A stretch of 64,000 bases of DNA from Polaromonas sp. (GTDB lineage Bacteria > Pseudomonadota > Gammaproteobacteria > Burkholderiales > Burkholderiaceae_C), in assembly GCF_029945895.1 (NCBI RefSeq), contig NZ_JAQSDL010000084.1, positions 1 through 64,000 on the forward strand, in the 5' to 3' direction. The notes under the pieces were generated by a model, which saw nothing but the letters and a program-made list of their open reading frames with translations, was not told where the DNA came from and made no database searches. A program made the translations under genes and the position numbers. Shown in pieces: positions 15,913-22,537 of this stretch (positions are counted from its first letter, which is position 1; each line of letters begins with the position of its first letter).

Positions 15913-16629
15913 TCAGGCTGCCTGTTTGAAGCCGCCGGCCTGCGTGGCGACACGGTCAATTTTCACGATCTGCTGCACAAAGATGCCGGGGGTCACGATG
16001 TGCTCGGGGTCCAGCGCACCGAGCTCCACGATCTCGTGCACGGTCGCCACTGTGTGTCTGGCCGCCGTCGCCATGACCGGGCCGAAGTTGCGCGCCGCCT
16101 TGCGGTACACCAGGTTGCCCCAGCGGTCGCCGCGCTCGGCCTTGATCAGCGCCACGTCGCCGTAAATCGGCATTTCCAGCACGTAGTGCCGGCCGTTGAT
16201 TTCACGGGTTTCCTTGGGCGAACCATCGGCATGTTTTGCCAGTTCAGTGCCGTAGCCGGTCGGGGAAAAGAATGCGCCTATCCCCGCGCCCGCCGCGCGC
16301 AGACGCTCGGCCAGGTTGCCCTGCGGCACCAGTTCCAGCTCGAGCTTGCCTGCGCGGTACAAGCCGTCAAACACCTGACTGTCTGCCTGACGCGGAAAAC
16401 TGCAGATGATCTTGCGTACCCTGCCCATCTTGAGCAACGCCGCCAGTCCCGATTCGCCATTGCCGGCGTTGTTGTTGACGACCGTCAGGTCTTTGGCGCC
16501 TTGCTCTATCAGCCCGTCAATCAATTCGTTCGGAATACCTGCTGTGCCAAAGCCGCCAATCAGCACGGTCGCTCCGTCCTGCACACCGGCCAGCGCCTCA
16601 GCCACCGAGCGGGCTGTCTTGTTGATCAT
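15913..16629 (-). CDS. pcaI: 3-oxoadipate CoA-transferase, alpha subunit
   Basis: 238 residues starting MINKTARSVAEALAGVQDGA. The CoA-binding glycine motif GGFGTAGIPNELI is at about 24-36, with VNNNAGNG, GIGAFFSPTGYGTELA and NFGPVMATAA further on, all typical for the alpha subunit of class I CoA-transferases. The start at 16629 has GGAGA upstream; longer frames on this strand run far into the iclR gene and are not credible. It opens the pcaIJF operon, divergent from the IclR regulator, with a palindromic site between them. Confidence 0.9.
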   Translation of the reverse strand: MINKTARSVAEALAGVQDGATVLIGGFGTAGIPNELIDGLIEQGAKDLTVVNNNAGNGESGLAALLKMGRVRKIICSFPRQADSQVFDGLYRAGKLELELVPQGNLAERLRAAGAGIGAFFSPTGYGTELAKHADGSPKETREINGRHYVLEMPIYGDVALIKAERGDRWGNLVYRKAARNFGPVMATAARHTVATVHEIVELGALDPEHIVTPGIFVQQIVKIDRVATQAGGFKQAA

Positions 16630-16664
16630 CAAGCTGTCTCCGTCGGAAAAATGACTCGTCTGAT

Positions 16665-16698
16665 ATTTGTTCTTATGTAGAACAAATGTTCGTATAAT
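16665..16698. promoter_or_regulatory. Palindromic operator and -10 box between pcaI and iclR
   Basis: A perfect dyad ATTTGTTC-TTATGTA-GAACAAAT occupies 16665-16687. It is followed by a further GTTCGTATAATG, which contains a perfect TATAAT at 16693-16698 pointing toward iclR. IclR-family regulators bind short inverted or direct repeats of this kind, so this is the likely operator for the pca operon and for autoregulation. Confidence 0.6.
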
Positions 16699-16722
16699 GA
16701 ATTTTAGGAGATTTTGACAGCC

Positions 16723-17541
16723 ATGGCAATTGCAGCTTCCTCCCTGCGTCCCGACAGTGCGCCCGGTCCCGTGCCGGGCGACAGCTATGTCCAGTCCTTT
16801 GCGCGCGGGCTGGAGGTCATCCGCTCCTTCAGCGCACAGTCGCCCCGCCAGACACTGAGCGAAGTGGCCGCGCGCAGCGGCTTGACCCGCGCCGGTGCGC
16901 GACGAATCCTGCTGACCCTGCAGACCCTGGGCTATGTGAACAGCGACGGCAAACATTTTTCGCTGACCCCGCGCATCCTGGATCTGGGCTTTGCCTATCT
17001 GTCGTCCATGCCGATCTGGAACCTCGCCGAACCGGTGATGGAGGGTCTGGCCGAAGAGGTGAGAGAGTCGTGTTCTGCCGCCGTGCTGGAAGGCACGGAC
17101 ATCGTGTATGTGATGCGGGTGGCCACCCACAAGATCATGAGCATCACGCTGGGGGTGGGCTCGCGCCTGCCGGCTTACTGCACCTCCATGGGACGCGTGC
17201 TGCTGGCCGGCTTGCCGGAGGGCGAAGCGCTGGCCTGCCTGAAAGCCTCGGAACTGGCGCCCCTCACCCGCCACACGGTGACCGATCTGGACGCCTTGCG
17301 CCAAAAAATAGCGCAGACGCGCAGGCAGGGCTGGTGCCTGGTGAATCAGGAACTGGAAGAAGGCCTGGTGTCTATGGCCGCGCCGATTCAGGACCGGCAG
17401 GGCAAGACGGTGGCAGCCCTGAACATCAGCGGCCAGGCCAACCGGACCAGCGCCAGGGCCATGCAGGAAAGCATGCTGCCGCCCCTGCTCCAGGCGGCGC
17501 AAACGATTTCACGCCTGCTGGCGGTGCAGAACAAGGGATGA
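16723..17541 (+). CDS. IclR-family regulator, PcaR/PobR type
   Basis: 272 residues. The N-terminal winged helix-turn-helix is at about 25-85 (YVQSFARGLEVIRSF, TLSEVAARSGLTRAGARRIL, LGYVNSDGKHFSLTPRILDLG). The C-terminal IclR effector domain follows (SSMPIWNLAEPVM, GSRLPAYCTSMGRVLLAGL, GWCLVNQELEEGLVSMAAPI). That pattern is the PcaU/PcaR/PobR branch, which controls 3-oxoadipate pathway genes. The position divergent to pcaIJF supports this. ATG 16723 is used with AGGAG at 16706; a TTG at 16714 is a less likely start. It probably responds to 3-oxoadipate or an aromatic precursor (inferred). Confidence 0.9.
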   Translation: MAIAASSLRPDSAPGPVPGDSYVQSFARGLEVIRSFSAQSPRQTLSEVAARSGLTRAGARRILLTLQTLGYVNSDGKHFSLTPRILDLGFAYLSSMPIWNLAEPVMEGLAEEVRESCSAAVLEGTDIVYVMRVATHKIMSITLGVGSRLPAYCTSMGRVLLAGLPEGEALACLKASELAPLTRHTVTDLDALRQKIAQTRRQGWCLVNQELEEGLVSMAAPIQDRQGKTVAALNISGQANRTSARAMQESMLPPLLQAAQTISRLLAVQNKG

Positions 17542-17565
17542 GCAGGGCAGGCAATTCGCGCCTTT

Positions 17566-17850
17566 GGAGGGCAAAGCGTTACACGCAGTGAACGAACGTG
17601 GCTCTTCAATCCAGCCGGGGCCGCGCAGTACACGCAGCGACAAGCGTGGGGGCTCTTCTCTTTTCAAGCAGGGGCCGCGGGTCCGACTTTGCCGGCCCGC
17701 AGGCGCAGCGGCCCCCTCGGGGCTGGTGGCAGCGGCTCCGAACCTGCCTGGGCAGGTTGGACAGGCGCCAGAAGCAAAGCCTCCGGCGAGCGGCGGCCTG
17801 CAAGGTGCGGGCGCTACACGCAGTGAGCAACCGTGGGGACTACGACTTGC
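17566..17850. repeat. GC-rich dispersed repeat cluster
   Basis: Three partial copies of a unit containing (T)ACACGCAGTGAnC...CGTGG are present: near 17580, 17625 and 17816. The middle one continues into GGGGGCTCTTCTCTTTTCAA and GCAGGGGCCGCGG. An inverted copy is at 18673-18728 and related copies are at 49284-49385 and 53188-53276. No gene is seen in this stretch. Confidence 0.6.
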
Positions 17851-18061
17851 GCGAACCCATCACCAGCACCACGGCGCCCAGGACAATCGCGCCAATGCTG
17901 AGCCACTGGGGCACATTGATCGACTCTTTTTCCTTGACGACCAGTTCCAGCGGGCCAATGTTGGCTTTGGTGGTGTCTTTGGTGAAGCTGAAACCGCCGG
18001 TGAAAAAACCGGCCAGGCCCAGCACGATCAGGACAATGCCTGTGATTCTGACTGCATTCAT
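17840..18061 (-). CDS. Small two-helix membrane protein
   Basis: 73 residues with two transmembrane helices (RITGIVLIVLGLAGFFTGGF and LSIGAIVLGAVVLVMG) joined by a polar loop of about 25 residues (KDTTKANIGPLELVVKEKES). This resembles DUF3185-type small membrane proteins of Proteobacteria. A GAGAACTT ribosome site precedes the start at 18061. Neighbouring genes give no clue to its role. Confidence 0.75.
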   Translation of the reverse strand: MNAVRITGIVLIVLGLAGFFTGGFSFTKDTTKANIGPLELVVKEKESINVPQWLSIGAIVLGAVVLVMGSRKS

Positions 18062-18239
18062 GAAGTTCTCCTCGCCGGATGATGGTGATGTCGGCGCGCG
18101 CTTGCCGGAATCACGCTGCCATGAAGCTAATCTAGCCGATAAAGGCCTGCGGGGCCGTAGGACATTGCCGATGGACGATTCCGGCGTCCGGAAAACACCA
18201 CGGCGGCAGCGGCAACAGAGCCCATGCTACGCTTGCCCC

Positions 18240-18674
18240 ATGTTCACGCCTTCGCAAGCCGACGTTCGTCGTTTTTTCTGCTCTGTTTACGCCAAAGCCC
18301 GCTCAGGGCAAGCGCTGGAAGCTATTGAAATCATAGCAAGTCAGTGGCTGGACGAGCACCCCGAGTACCACGCCGATTTTGCCGATGCCGATGCGGCGAT
18401 GGAGAAGATGTACGACGTGGAAGGCGGCAGGACCAACCCCTTCCTGCATCTGTCCATGCACCTGTCGATCAGCGAACAGTGTTCGATCGATCAGCCGCGC
18501 GGCATCCGGCAGGCCGTCGAGTTGCTGACCGCCCGCCGCAATTCGCTGCACGACGCCCACCACGAGGCCATGGACTGCCTGGGTCAGATGGTCTGGGAAA
18601 GCCAGCGGGGGGGCAGGCCGCCCGACGGCGACGCCTACCTTGCCTGTGTGCAGCGCCACGCCACTAGAGATTAG
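18240..18674 (+). CDS. DUF1841 family protein
   Basis: 144 residues starting MFTPSQADVRRFFCSVYAKA. The family signature HPEYHADF, then NPFLHLSMHLSI and EQ, followed by HDAHHEAMDCLGQMVWE, is clear. The family is widespread in Beta- and Gammaproteobacteria and has no known function. The ATG at 18240 matches the family N-terminus. A palindromic stretch (GCTATTGAAATCATAGC, 18321-18337) inside codons 28-33 matches the core of the dispersed repeat found elsewhere in the window. Confidence 0.88.
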   Translation: MFTPSQADVRRFFCSVYAKARSGQALEAIEIIASQWLDEHPEYHADFADADAAMEKMYDVEGGRTNPFLHLSMHLSISEQCSIDQPRGIRQAVELLTARRNSLHDAHHEAMDCLGQMVWESQRGGRPPDGDAYLACVQRHATRD

Positions 18675-18728
18675 CCCCCCACGGTCGCTGGCTCCGCGGC
18701 CCCCGCTTGAAAAGAGAAGAGCTTCCTT
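18673..18728 (-). repeat. Inverted copy of GC-rich dispersed repeat
   Basis: On the minus strand TCTTCTCTTTTCAAGCGGGG GCCGCGG is followed by CGACCGTGGGGGGC. It is the same unit as at 17610-17690 and flanks the DUF1841 gene on the other side. Confidence 0.6.
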
Positions 18729-18752
18729 TGCGCGCCTGTGTCGGTGGCTCAC

Positions 18753-18784
18753 AAAAAAAAGCCGCTGGGTCAGCGGCTTTTTCG
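18753..18784. terminator. Bidirectional terminator
   Basis: An A-run, the arms AGCCGCTG and CAGCGGCT, and a T-run form a hairpin usable from both sides between DUF1841 (plus) and the cytochrome gene (minus). Confidence 0.85.
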
Positions 18785-18800
18785 TGGATGCAAGGTGCGC

Positions 18801-19466
18801 TTAACGGAACTTGCTCTGCGGAATGGTTTTCAGGTCCCCTTCCACCGATGCCAGGTAGTTGGCCAGCTGCTTGAGTTCTGCATTGGTGTACTGCTTGGCC
18901 ATGCCGGCCATGATGGCGTTGCCGCGGCCGACCTTGGGGTTGTTCTCGACCTTGTAGGCCTTGAGCGCCACAAACAGGTAGTCGGCATGCTGGCCGCCGA
19001 GCTTGGGATAGGACGGGTCGATCGGCTTGCTGAAGTCGGCGCCATGGCAGGATGCGCAATTGGCCTTGCCGAGCAGGGCAGCAACGGCAGGGCTTGGCGT
19101 TTTGGCGGTGTGCGCTGCGGCAGCTGCACCTTCGGTCACGCCATGCTGGGAGTAATAAGCGGCCAGGTCGGCAATGTCCTGGTCGTTCAGCGATTCAGCG
19201 ATGCCACGCATCGTGGGGTGTTTGCGTTCGCCCTTTTTGTAGGCATGCAGGGCCGCGTCAATGTACTTGGCGTTCTGGCCCGAAATCATGGGGACTTTAT
19301 AGACCTCTGGAAAGTTGGCCTGGTAACCCTTGATGCCGTGGCAGCCAATACACATGGCATTTTTGCTCTCGCCGGCCTTGACATCACCCTTGATGTCCTG
19401 GGAATGGGCGGAAACCGTCACAAACGAGACAGCCAGAGCGAATAAGGTGGTGAACAGCTTGGTCAT
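18801..19466 (-). CDS. Dihaem cytochrome c (c4-like)
   Basis: 221 residues: signal peptide (MTKLFTTLFALAVSFVTVSAHS) and two cytochrome c domains with haem motifs CIGCH (about 39) and CASCH (about 137). Axial methionine candidates are in HPTMRGIA and AIMAGMA. Size and the tandem two-domain layout fit periplasmic cytochrome c4 proteins that carry electrons to terminal oxidases. It is a single gene; the promoter region lies upstream toward the divergent MoxR operon at 19603. Confidence 0.9.
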   Translation of the reverse strand: MTKLFTTLFALAVSFVTVSAHSQDIKGDVKAGESKNAMCIGCHGIKGYQANFPEVYKVPMISGQNAKYIDAALHAYKKGERKHPTMRGIAESLNDQDIADLAAYYSQHGVTEGAAAAAHTAKTPSPAVAALLGKANCASCHGADFSKPIDPSYPKLGGQHADYLFVALKAYKVENNPKVGRGNAIMAGMAKQYTNAELKQLANYLASVEGDLKTIPQSKFR

Positions 19467-19602
19467 TTTGCGCGCACAATCAGGTGAGAATTTGTTATAA
19501 AAAACAACCGCTGATTATATCTGCGACCGCCGCGGCCCGGTTCTGCCCCGGCTTGATCACCGCAGATTCACCCAACTTTCCTGTCCTTACCTCCTGCCCA
19601 TC

Positions 19603-20445
19603 ATGAAATTCCAAGGCTCCAAAAACTACGTCGCCACCCAGGACCTGATGCTCGCCGTCAACGCCTCCGCCACCCTGAAAAAGCCGCTGCTGGTCAAGGG
19701 CGAGCCCGGCACCGGCAAGACCATGCTGGCCGAGGAAGTGGCCGAAGCCCTGAAGTTGCCGCTGTTGCAGTGGCACATCAAGTCCACCACCAAGGCGCAG
19801 CAGGGCCTGTATGAATACGACGCGGTGTCGCGCCTGCGCGACTCGCAGCTCGGCGACGAGAAGGTCAAGGACATCCACAACTACATCATCAAGGGCGTGC
19901 TCTGGCAGGCCTTCACGGCCGATGAGCCGGTGGCGCTGCTGATCGACGAAATCGACAAGGCAGACATCGAGTTCCCGAACGACCTGCTGCGCGAGATCGA
20001 CCGCATGGAGTTCTACTGCTACGAAACGCGCGAGTTGATCAAGGCCAAACACCGGCCGCTGGTCTTCATCACCTCGAACAACGAGAAAGAGCTGCCCGAC
20101 GCCTTTTTGCGCCGCTGCTTCTTCCACTACATCAAGTTTCCCGATGCCGACACGATGAAACTGATCGTCGATGTGCACTTCCCCGATCTCAAAAAGGAAT
20201 TGCTGGCGGCGGCCATGAAGACCTTTTACGATGTGCGCAACCTGCCCGGCCTGAAGAAAAAGCCATCCACCAGCGAGCTGCTGGACTGGCTCAAGCTGCT
20301 GGTGGCCGAAGACATTCCGCTGGAAGCCCTGCAAAGCAAGGAAGACAAGGTGTCCGTGCCGCCACTGGTGGGCGCGCTGCTCAAAAACGAGCAGGACGTC
20401 ACCCTGTTTGAAAAACTGGTGTTCATGCAACGCCACAACCGCTAG
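19603..20445 (+). CDS. MoxR-type AAA+ ATPase
   Basis: 280 residues. Walker A is GEPGTGKT (about 36-43), Walker B is ALLIDEIDKAD (about 113), sensor 1 is VFITSNNEKELP, and the Arg finger is likely in AFLRRCFF. MoxR ATPases act as chaperones that insert cofactors or mature complexes with a partner VWA-domain protein, and such a partner is encoded at 21308-22528 in the same operon. Two small genes lie between. This subfamily is annotated in CoxD-like contexts, but no CO dehydrogenase genes are present here. Confidence 0.9.
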   Translation: MKFQGSKNYVATQDLMLAVNASATLKKPLLVKGEPGTGKTMLAEEVAEALKLPLLQWHIKSTTKAQQGLYEYDAVSRLRDSQLGDEKVKDIHNYIIKGVLWQAFTADEPVALLIDEIDKADIEFPNDLLREIDRMEFYCYETRELIKAKHRPLVFITSNNEKELPDAFLRRCFFHYIKFPDADTMKLIVDVHFPDLKKELLAAAMKTFYDVRNLPGLKKKPSTSELLDWLKLLVAEDIPLEALQSKEDKVSVPPLVGALLKNEQDVTLFEKLVFMQRHNR

Positions 20446-20452
20446 ACCGGCC

Positions 20453-20692
20453 ATGGCAAGCGACAAGCGCAATCTCCTGATCGAAGGCCTGTCCGACGCC
20501 GTCGGTTTTGTCGGCGGCGCCCTGCTCGGCTTCTGGCTGGGCCGGATGTTTGGCCTCGACATCTTTGCCGCGGGTTACGGCAACAGCGCCATCGGCGGCA
20601 TCGTGCTGGTGGGCCTGGGCGGCGGGCTGGGGTTGCAGATCGCGCGGCGCTGGCGCCGTGCGCAGGCAAAAAAACAGGGCAAAGAGCCATGA
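20453..20692 (+). CDS. Small membrane protein in MoxR operon
   Basis: 79 residues with two glycine-rich hydrophobic helices (LSDAVGFVGGALLGFWLG and AIGGIVLVGLGGGLGLQIA) and a basic C-terminus (RRWRRAQAKKQGK). It begins 7 bases after the ATPase stop and its stop overlaps the start of the acetyltransferase (ATGA), so it is clearly part of the operon. No family is recognised. Confidence 0.72.
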   Translation: MASDKRNLLIEGLSDAVGFVGGALLGFWLGRMFGLDIFAAGYGNSAIGGIVLVGLGGGLGLQIARRWRRAQAKKQGKEP

Positions 20693-21294
20693 GTTTTGTG
20701 CAACCCGTCATTCTTTCCGGGCGCGGCGTCGAGCTGGTGCCGCTGGCACTCGACCACGAAGCCGGCCTGCGCGCCGCGGCCGCCGACGGTGAACTCTGGA
20801 AGCTGCGTGTCACCTCGGTGCCGGAGCCAGACCAGACCCGCACCTATATTGACGACGCGCTCAAGGCCCGCGACGCCGGCCACCGCTTCGCCTTCGCCGT
20901 GCGTGATCAGGCCAGCGGCACGGTGTTGGGCAGCACCAGTTACCACGACATTTTGCCGGCCGTGAAACGCGTGGAGATTGGCTACACCTGGTACGCCGCG
21001 CGTTGCCAGCGCACCCATGTCAACACCACCTGCAAGCTGCTGATGCTCACGCACGCGTTTGAAACCCTGGGTTGCCAGGTGGTCGGCTGGCGCACCGACA
21101 ATTTCAACTTCGCCTCGCAGCGAGCCATCGAGCGCCTGGGCGCCAAAAAGGACGGCGTGATCCGCGGTCACGCGCTGCGCCGCGACGGCACGATTCGCGA
21201 TACGGTGATGTACAGCCTGCGCTCGGGCGAGTGGCCGGAAGTCAAGGCGCAGCTGCTGTACCTGCTGGACAAACCACGCGCGCCCAAAGGCTGA
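20689..21294 (+). CDS. GNAT-family N-acetyltransferase (RimJ/RimL-like)
   Basis: 201 residues with the RimL-like order of motifs: VELVPLALDHEAGL near the N-terminus, VLGSTSYHDILP, KRVEIGYTWYAARCQRTHVN, a C-helix KLLMLTHAFETLGC, and RTDNFNFASQRAIERLGAKKDG. It transfers acetyl from acetyl-CoA to an amine; the acceptor is unknown. The ATG overlaps the preceding stop. It sits between the MoxR ATPase and its VWA partner, which is not a usual position for a GNAT gene. Confidence 0.88.
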   Translation: MSFVQPVILSGRGVELVPLALDHEAGLRAAAADGELWKLRVTSVPEPDQTRTYIDDALKARDAGHRFAFAVRDQASGTVLGSTSYHDILPAVKRVEIGYTWYAARCQRTHVNTTCKLLMLTHAFETLGCQVVGWRTDNFNFASQRAIERLGAKKDGVIRGHALRRDGTIRDTVMYSLRSGEWPEVKAQLLYLLDKPRAPKG

Positions 21295-21307
21295 AAGGAG
21301 TCCTGCC

Positions 21308-22528
21308 ATGTTGATCGACTTCTTCTACACCCTCCGTTCGGCCAAGCTGCCGGTCTCGGTCAAGGAATACCTGATGCTGCTCGAGGCCTTGCAGGCCGGC
21401 GTGGTCGGGCCCAACAGCGGCAAGGATGCTGCGGACGGCGAGATCGGCGAGGGCGCGTACAAAATCGACGACTTCTACTACCTGAGCCGCACCGTGCTGG
21501 TGAAGGACGAGAAACACTACGACAAGTTTGACCGCGCCTTCGCGGCCTACTTCAAGGGTGTGGAGATGATTGCCGACTTCACCAAGGACATTCCGCTCGA
21601 ATGGCTGCGCAAGAACCTGGAGCTGGAACTCAGCGCCGAGGACAAGGCCAAGATCGAGAAGATGGGTTGGGACGAGCTCATGGAAACGCTCAAAAAACGT
21701 TTCGAAGAGCAGAAGGAACGCCACGAAGGCGGCAGCAAGTGGATAGGCACGGGCGGCACCTCGCCCTTCGGCGCCAACGGTTTCAACCCGCAGGGTATAC
21801 GCATCGGCCAGGAAAAAAGCCGCAACAAAAGTGCGGTAAAGGTGTGGGACCAGCGCGCCTACAAGGACTACGACGACACGCAGGAGCTGGGCACGCGCAA
21901 CATCAAGGTCGCGCTGCGCCGCCTGCGCAAGTTCGCGCGCGAGGGCCATGTCGAGGAACTGGACCTGGACGACACCATACGTTCCACCGCCGCCAACGCC
22001 GGCTGGCTGGACATCAAGATGGTGCCCGAGCGCCACAACAACGTGAAGGTGCTGCTGCTGATGGACGTGGGCGGCACCATGGACGAACACATCAGCCGCG
22101 TGGAAGAACTGTTCTCGGCCACCAAGACCGAGTTCAAGCACATCGAGTTCTATTACTTCCACAACTGCGTCTACGACTTTATGTGGAAGAACAACCGGCG
22201 CCGCTTCAGCGAGAAGTTCGCGACCTGGGACATCATCCGCAAGTACAACAAGGACTACAAGCTGATCTTTGTCGGCGACGCGACCATGAGCCCTTACGAA
22301 ATCCTGCAGCCGGGCGGCAGCGTCGAATACAACAACGAGGAGGCCGGCGTCGAATGGATGCAGCGGCTGACCAACGCCTTCCCGAAATTCGTCTGGATCA
22401 ACCCCGAGCCGCAGGGCGTCTGGCAGTACCGCCAGAGCATCAGCGTGATCCAGCAGCTGGTCAACCAGCGCATGTACCCCCTCACCATCAAAGGCCTTGA
22501 AGAGGCAATGCGCCTGTTGTCCAAGTAA
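21308..22528 (+). CDS. VWA-domain protein (CoxE-like), MoxR partner
   Basis: 406 residues. The N-terminal part is highly charged and helical; the VWA domain starts near residue 245 (NNVKVLLLMDVGGTMDEHIS). The metal-site motif reads DVGGTMD instead of DxSxS, so the usual serines are absent; the later parts (YYFHNCVYD, KLIFVGDATMSPYE) fit the fold. VWA proteins of this type act together with MoxR ATPases encoded upstream. The start has GAAAGGAG just before it. It ends 9 bases before tamA. Confidence 0.88.
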   Translation: MLIDFFYTLRSAKLPVSVKEYLMLLEALQAGVVGPNSGKDAADGEIGEGAYKIDDFYYLSRTVLVKDEKHYDKFDRAFAAYFKGVEMIADFTKDIPLEWLRKNLELELSAEDKAKIEKMGWDELMETLKKRFEEQKERHEGGSKWIGTGGTSPFGANGFNPQGIRIGQEKSRNKSAVKVWDQRAYKDYDDTQELGTRNIKVALRRLRKFAREGHVEELDLDDTIRSTAANAGWLDIKMVPERHNNVKVLLLMDVGGTMDEHISRVEELFSATKTEFKHIEFYYFHNCVYDFMWKNNRRRFSEKFATWDIIRKYNKDYKLIFVGDATMSPYEILQPGGSVEYNNEEAGVEWMQRLTNAFPKFVWINPEPQGVWQYRQSISVIQQLVNQRMYPLTIKGLEEAMRLLSK

Positions 22529-22537
22529 ACTGGAAAT

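Noticed and set aside
20689..21294. GNAT as antitoxin/toxin of a TacAT-type pair
   Set aside because: No small RHH antitoxin gene adjoins it; the RimL-like motif order and operon position do not fit TacT.
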